This document shows positions 61,145 to 64,000 of a stretch of 64,000 nucleotides of DNA, piece after piece (positions within the stretch are counted from its first letter, which is position 1; each line of letters begins with the position of its first letter). The position numbers were made by a program, and so were the translations under genes. The notes beneath the pieces were generated by a model. That model saw only the letters and a program-made list of their open reading frames with translations. It was not told the origin of the DNA and searched no databases. This DNA comes from Corynebacterium lizhenjunii (lineage in GTDB: Bacteria > Actinomycetota > Actinomycetes > Mycobacteriales > Mycobacteriaceae), in contig NZ_CP064954.1 in NCBI RefSeq assembly GCF_011038655.2, forward strand, positions 2,542,001 to 2,606,000, read 5' to 3'.

Positions 61145-62170
61145 TTAAGCCTGGCCTTCGATGATGGCCAGGATGCGCTCAAAGTCCTCCTGATCACCGA
61201 ACTCGACCACCATCTTGCCCTTGCGCTTGCCCATGGTGACGGTGACCTTGGTGTCGAAGCGATCGGCCAGGCGGTCGGCGCGTTCAGTAAAGAACTGCGG
61301 GGTCGCAGCAGTGGCCTTCTTCTGCTTCGGCTCCGGTTGGCCGTCGCGCTTCCACAGGGTAACGGCCTCCTCCGTGGCGCGCACGGACAAGCCCTCTGCC
61401 ACCACGCGGCCGGCCAGCTGGATCATGGCCTCCGGGTCCTCCAAGCCCAACAAGGCGCGGGCGTGGCCATTGGACAACACGCCAGCGGCGACACGTTTTT
61501 GAACCTCTACCGGAAGCTTAAGCAAGCGCAGCGTGTTCGTGACCTGGGGGCGAGAGCGCCCAATGCGATCCGCCAGTTCATTCTGCGTAACCCCAAATTC
61601 TTCGAGCAACTGCGCATAAGCGTGGGCCTCTTCCAGCGGATTGAGCTGCACGCGGTGGAGGTTTTCCAGCAAGGCGTCGCGCAGGAGGGCATCATCCGCC
61701 GTGTCGCGCACAATCGCCGGAATGGTGGCCAGACCCGCCTTGGAAGCCGCCCGCCAGCGGCGCTCGCCCATGATCAGCTCAAAGCCACCCTCAGCCGCAG
61801 GGCGCACCACCACCGGCTGTAACAGACCGAACTCCTTGATGGAATGGATCAGCTCATTAAGGCCGTCCTCATCAAAGACAGTACGTGGCTGCTTGGGGTT
61901 GGGCGTGACCTCACCCAACGGGATCTCGCGGTAGGTGGCCCCAATCGTTGCCGGCTTCGGTTGGCGCTTACCGGCAGTACCCTGCGAAATGGTGGGGGCG
62001 CCCTTGATCTGCTTGCCCTCTGCCTGTCCGGAGGATTTCTGCGGAGCGGTGCCAAAGATGGCATCGGCAGCCCCGGCACCCAAACGCGGGCTGCGCTGAG
62101 GCACATTGGGACCCGAAGGAATAAGGGCTGCCAGGCCTTTACCCAGGCCACCTTGACGCTGCTTTTCCAT
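61145..62170 (-). CDS. parB: Chromosome partitioning protein ParB
   Basis: A 341-residue ParB. It has the CTP-binding/N-terminal boxes [20 protein letters not shown] and [16 protein letters not shown], the helix-turn-helix [20 protein letters not shown] (parS recognition), and a C-terminal dimerisation domain ending [18 protein letters not shown]. It binds the four parS sites in this window and spreads to form the segregation complex. Confidence 0.96.
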   Translation of the reverse strand: MEKQRQGGLGKGLAALIPSGPNVPQRSPRLGAGAADAIFGTAPQKSSGQAEGKQIKGAPTISQGTAGKRQPKPATIGATYREIPLGEVTPNPKQPRTVFDEDGLNELIHSIKEFGLLQPVVVRPAAEGGFELIMGERRWRAASKAGLATIPAIVRDTADDALLRDALLENLHRVQLNPLEEAHAYAQLLEEFGVTQNELADRIGRSRPQVTNTLRLLKLPVEVQKRVAAGVLSNGHARALLGLEDPEAMIQLAGRVVAEGLSVRATEEAVTLWKRDGQPEPKQKKATAATPQFFTERADRLADRFDTKVTVTMGKRKGKMVVEFGDQEDFERILAIIEGQA

Positions 62171-62176
62171 AGAGGA

Positions 62177-63025
62177 TTATCCTTCCAATTCCGCGTAAAT
62201 CTCTGGGCTCACACCGATGGCCCCGGTGCTGGGGTGCGGCACATAGTCGCCGCGCAGGTCCAACTCCCGGGCCGCCGCCACATACGCCATGGCACCCGTA
62301 GAGCTGGGATCATAAGCCACCACCGTCTTACCAAAACCCGGGGCCTCGGAGACACGAATGGAGCGGGGGATAACGTTACCAAGAACCACCGCGCCAAACT
62401 GACTGCGCACCTCATTGGCCACCTGCTCCGCCAGTTTGGTGCGCGCGTCAAACATAGTGAGCAAAATGCCAGAAATGTGTAGCTGCTGGTTCAAGTGCTC
62501 GCGGATCATCCCGATATTGCCCAAAAGCTGACCCACGCCTTCCAGCGCGTAATACTCGCACTGAATGGGGATGAGGACTTCCTCCGCACACGTCATGGCG
62601 TTGATGGTCAACAGACCCAACGACGGCGGGCAGTCAATAAAGACGTAGTCGAAGCCGTGGGATTCCAGGAAGCCGTTATGCAGGGCATCATAAAGCCGAA
62701 ACTCGCGTCGCACCAGGGAGACCATCTCAATCTCTGCACCTGCCAAGTCAATGGTGGCGGGGATACAAAAGAGGTTGGGGTTGTCCGGGCTGGGCTGCAT
62801 GGCTTGCTCAGCGGTGCGATCCCCCAGCAGAACCTCATAGGAGGAGTCCGTCCCGGATGTGTGTTGCGCCCCCACCGCAGTAGAGGCGTTTCCCTGCGGA
62901 TCCAGGTCCACCACCAGGACCTTGCGCCCATCGGCGGCCAGGGCGGCGGCCAGATTGACCGCGGAGGTGGTTTTGCCCACCCCACCCTTCTGATTAGCGA
63001 TGGTGATTAAGCGCGCTGAAGTCAT
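62177..63025 (-). CDS. parA: Chromosome partitioning ATPase ParA
   Basis: A 282-residue Walker-type ATPase with deviant Walker A KGGVGKTTSAVNLAAALA (about residues 14-31), VLVVDLDPQGNASTAVG and Walker B VFIDCPPSLGLL. ATG 63025 is taken; a GTG two codons earlier (63031) is an alternative. It forms an operon with parB (6 bp gap) and rsmG upstream. Confidence 0.95.
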   Translation of the reverse strand: MTSARLITIANQKGGVGKTTSAVNLAAALAADGRKVLVVDLDPQGNASTAVGAQHTSGTDSSYEVLLGDRTAEQAMQPSPDNPNLFCIPATIDLAGAEIEMVSLVRREFRLYDALHNGFLESHGFDYVFIDCPPSLGLLTINAMTCAEEVLIPIQCEYYALEGVGQLLGNIGMIREHLNQQLHISGILLTMFDARTKLAEQVANEVRSQFGAVVLGNVIPRSIRVSEAPGFGKTVVAYDPSSTGAMAYVAAARELDLRGDYVPHPSTGAIGVSPEIYAELEG

Positions 63026-63035
63026 GCCCACTAGA

Positions 63036-63701
63036 TTACTTCACGCGGGGGACACGAATAATAGTGGTTCCTTTGACCTGTTCAACGCGGGCTTTGCCGC
63101 CGCCTGCTTGCTTGATGTCCCGGGCGTCACGCTCGAGTTCCTCAAAGACGCTCTCACCCTTCATCGCGATCATTTCCCCACCCACGCGCACCAAGGGCAG
63201 CGACCACTTAGCCAGCTTGCCCAAGGGCGCCACGGCGCGCGAAGTCACCACGTCCGCGCCAGCTACGGCCCGCTTAATCGGGCCTTCCTCCGCCCGGCCG
63301 CGCAGCACGGTGACGTTGTCCAGGCCCAGCATCTGCGTGACTTCACTGAGGTATGTGGAGCGCTTCAGCAGCGGCTCAATCAGCGTGATCTGCAGGTCCG
63401 GCCGCGCAATAGCCAGCGGGATGCCGGGCAGCCCCGCACCGGAACCGACATCCACAATCCGGGCTTCCTGCGCCATGACCTGACCAATTACCGCACAGTT
63501 GAGGATGTGGCGCTCCCACAGCCGGGGGATTTCCCGCGGGCCCATGAACCCACGCTGGTTGCCATCGGTGGCCAGTGAGTCATGGTAGCGCTGGGCCAGC
63601 TCCAGACGGGGGCCAAAGACATCCGCGGCGCTTGCGGGGGCGCTGGAGGTGCCAAGACCGCCAGAGCCGCCGGGCTCGCTGGAGGTGCCGTGAGAGTCCA
63701 T
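63036..63701 (-). CDS. rsmG: 16S rRNA (guanine-N7) methyltransferase RsmG
   Basis: A 221-residue methyltransferase acting on G527 of 16S rRNA. The SAM motif is [20 protein letters not shown] (about residues 80-100); also [20 protein letters not shown] and [17 protein letters not shown] 63701 ([12 protein letters not shown]) is chosen, because the upstream extension of the frame overlaps yidC. The first 30 residues are a low-complexity Ser/Gly tail. Confidence 0.93.
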   Translation of the reverse strand: MDSHGTSSEPGGSGGLGTSSAPASAADVFGPRLELAQRYHDSLATDGNQRGFMGPREIPRLWERHILNCAVIGQVMAQEARIVDVGSGAGLPGIPLAIARPDLQITLIEPLLKRSTYLSEVTQMLGLDNVTVLRGRAEEGPIKRAVAGADVVTSRAVAPLGKLAKWSLPLVRVGGEMIAMKGESVFEELERDARDIKQAGGGKARVEQVKGTTIIRVPRVK

Positions 63702-63705
63702 CACG

Positions 63706-64000
63706 TTAATTCTTGCCCTTGCGCTGCTTCTTGGTGCGGTTATCAACCTTGCGCGCGCCCGGCTTAGGGGCGGAGGTGCGCTTGGCTTCAATCTTGGCCT
63801 GCTCTTCGGCTTCTTCCTCAGCGTCCATCTTCTTAAACACCAGGTGGGTCTGGGCAAAGGTCCAGGTGGTGTTGGCCAGCATGTAGAAGAGCAAACCGAT
63901 GGGCCAAATTGCACCGGAGATGACCAGGGTAGCGGGCAGGAACCACAGCATCATGTTGTTCATGAGCTTGGTCTGCATCTCCATCATCTCTGCGTTCGGG
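63706..64000 (-). CDS. yidC: Membrane protein insertase YidC (N-terminal part outside the window)
   Basis: The last ~97 residues of YidC/Oxa1: conserved [40 protein letters not shown] and [14 protein letters not shown], then a Lys/Arg/Glu-rich cytoplasmic tail. The frame continues beyond base 64000. In mycobacteria a jag gene stands between yidC and rsmG; here only 4 bp separate them. Confidence 0.93.
   Translation of the reverse strand, partial: PNAEMMEMQTKLMNNMMLWFLPATLVISGAIWPIGLLFYMLANTTWTFAQTHLVFKKMDAEEEAEEQAKIEAKRTSAPKPGARKVDNRTKKQRKGKN

Overview
The window looks like a chromosomal segment of a Corynebacterium (Actinobacteria, moderately high GC), lying just left of the replication origin. 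The right end (43-64 kb) has the conserved actinobacterial order pcnA / NUDIX / DUF6049-like protein / murJ / sigM / trxB / trxA / cwlM / parB / parA / rsmG / yidC. Four parS-type palindromes are spread over 20-39 kb. Many genes start directly at a -10-like element with no ribosome binding site, which fits the common use of leaderless mRNAs in this group. No tRNA, rRNA or CRISPR array was seen.

Region 1 (1-19.8 kb) is a catabolic island for phenylpropanoid-type aromatic acids. It has a two-component-fed ring-hydroxylating dioxygenase (alpha, beta, ferredoxin, reductase) with a dihydrodiol dehydrogenase, a CoA ligase, a GNAT-like protein and a thioesterase. A second alpha/beta oxygenase pair travels with a VOC protein, an ABM-domain protein and an MHS-type transporter. 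A complete meta-cleavage route follows (MhpA-like hydroxylase, MhpB extradiol dioxygenase, MhpC hydrolase, MhpD hydratase, MhpE aldolase, MhpF acetaldehyde dehydrogenase), leading to pyruvate and acetyl-CoA. One IclR-family regulator sits in the middle, and an inverted repeat GTTCC-N7-GG(A/C)AC occurs in front of every transcription unit of the island, so this is probably a single regulon.

Region 2 (19.8-28.6 kb) holds a large unrecognised protein gene whose last 49 bp are repeated, with six mismatches, 2.6 kb further on. Between the two copies lies a small insert: a 23-codon peptide ORF, a 68-residue two-helix membrane protein, an IS1249-like element with an 8-bp target duplication, and an orphan LuxR-type response regulator whose phospho-acceptor Asp is replaced by Ala. 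A 9+9 bp palindrome precedes the peptide. The displaced original 3' end still carries its terminator, which itself encloses a parS site. Next comes an ABC transporter of the TrpX/TrpY/TrpZ type.

Region 3 (28.6-35.9 kb) is the trp operon: a leader peptide with three consecutive Trp codons and an attenuator, then trpE, trpG, trpD, a trpC-trpF fusion, trpB (with parS in its first codons) and trpA. Region 4 (35.9-43 kb) has transporters (DAACS symporter, BASS-type permease, BrnFE), an SdpI-like protein, two exported lipoproteins (one a Rieske protein) and a low-GC patch with a very short ORF ahead of a small membrane protein. Region 5 (43-64 kb) is the conserved ori-proximal block, interrupted between murJ and sigM by yceI, pepN and an AbiL/RloAB-type two-gene defence module.
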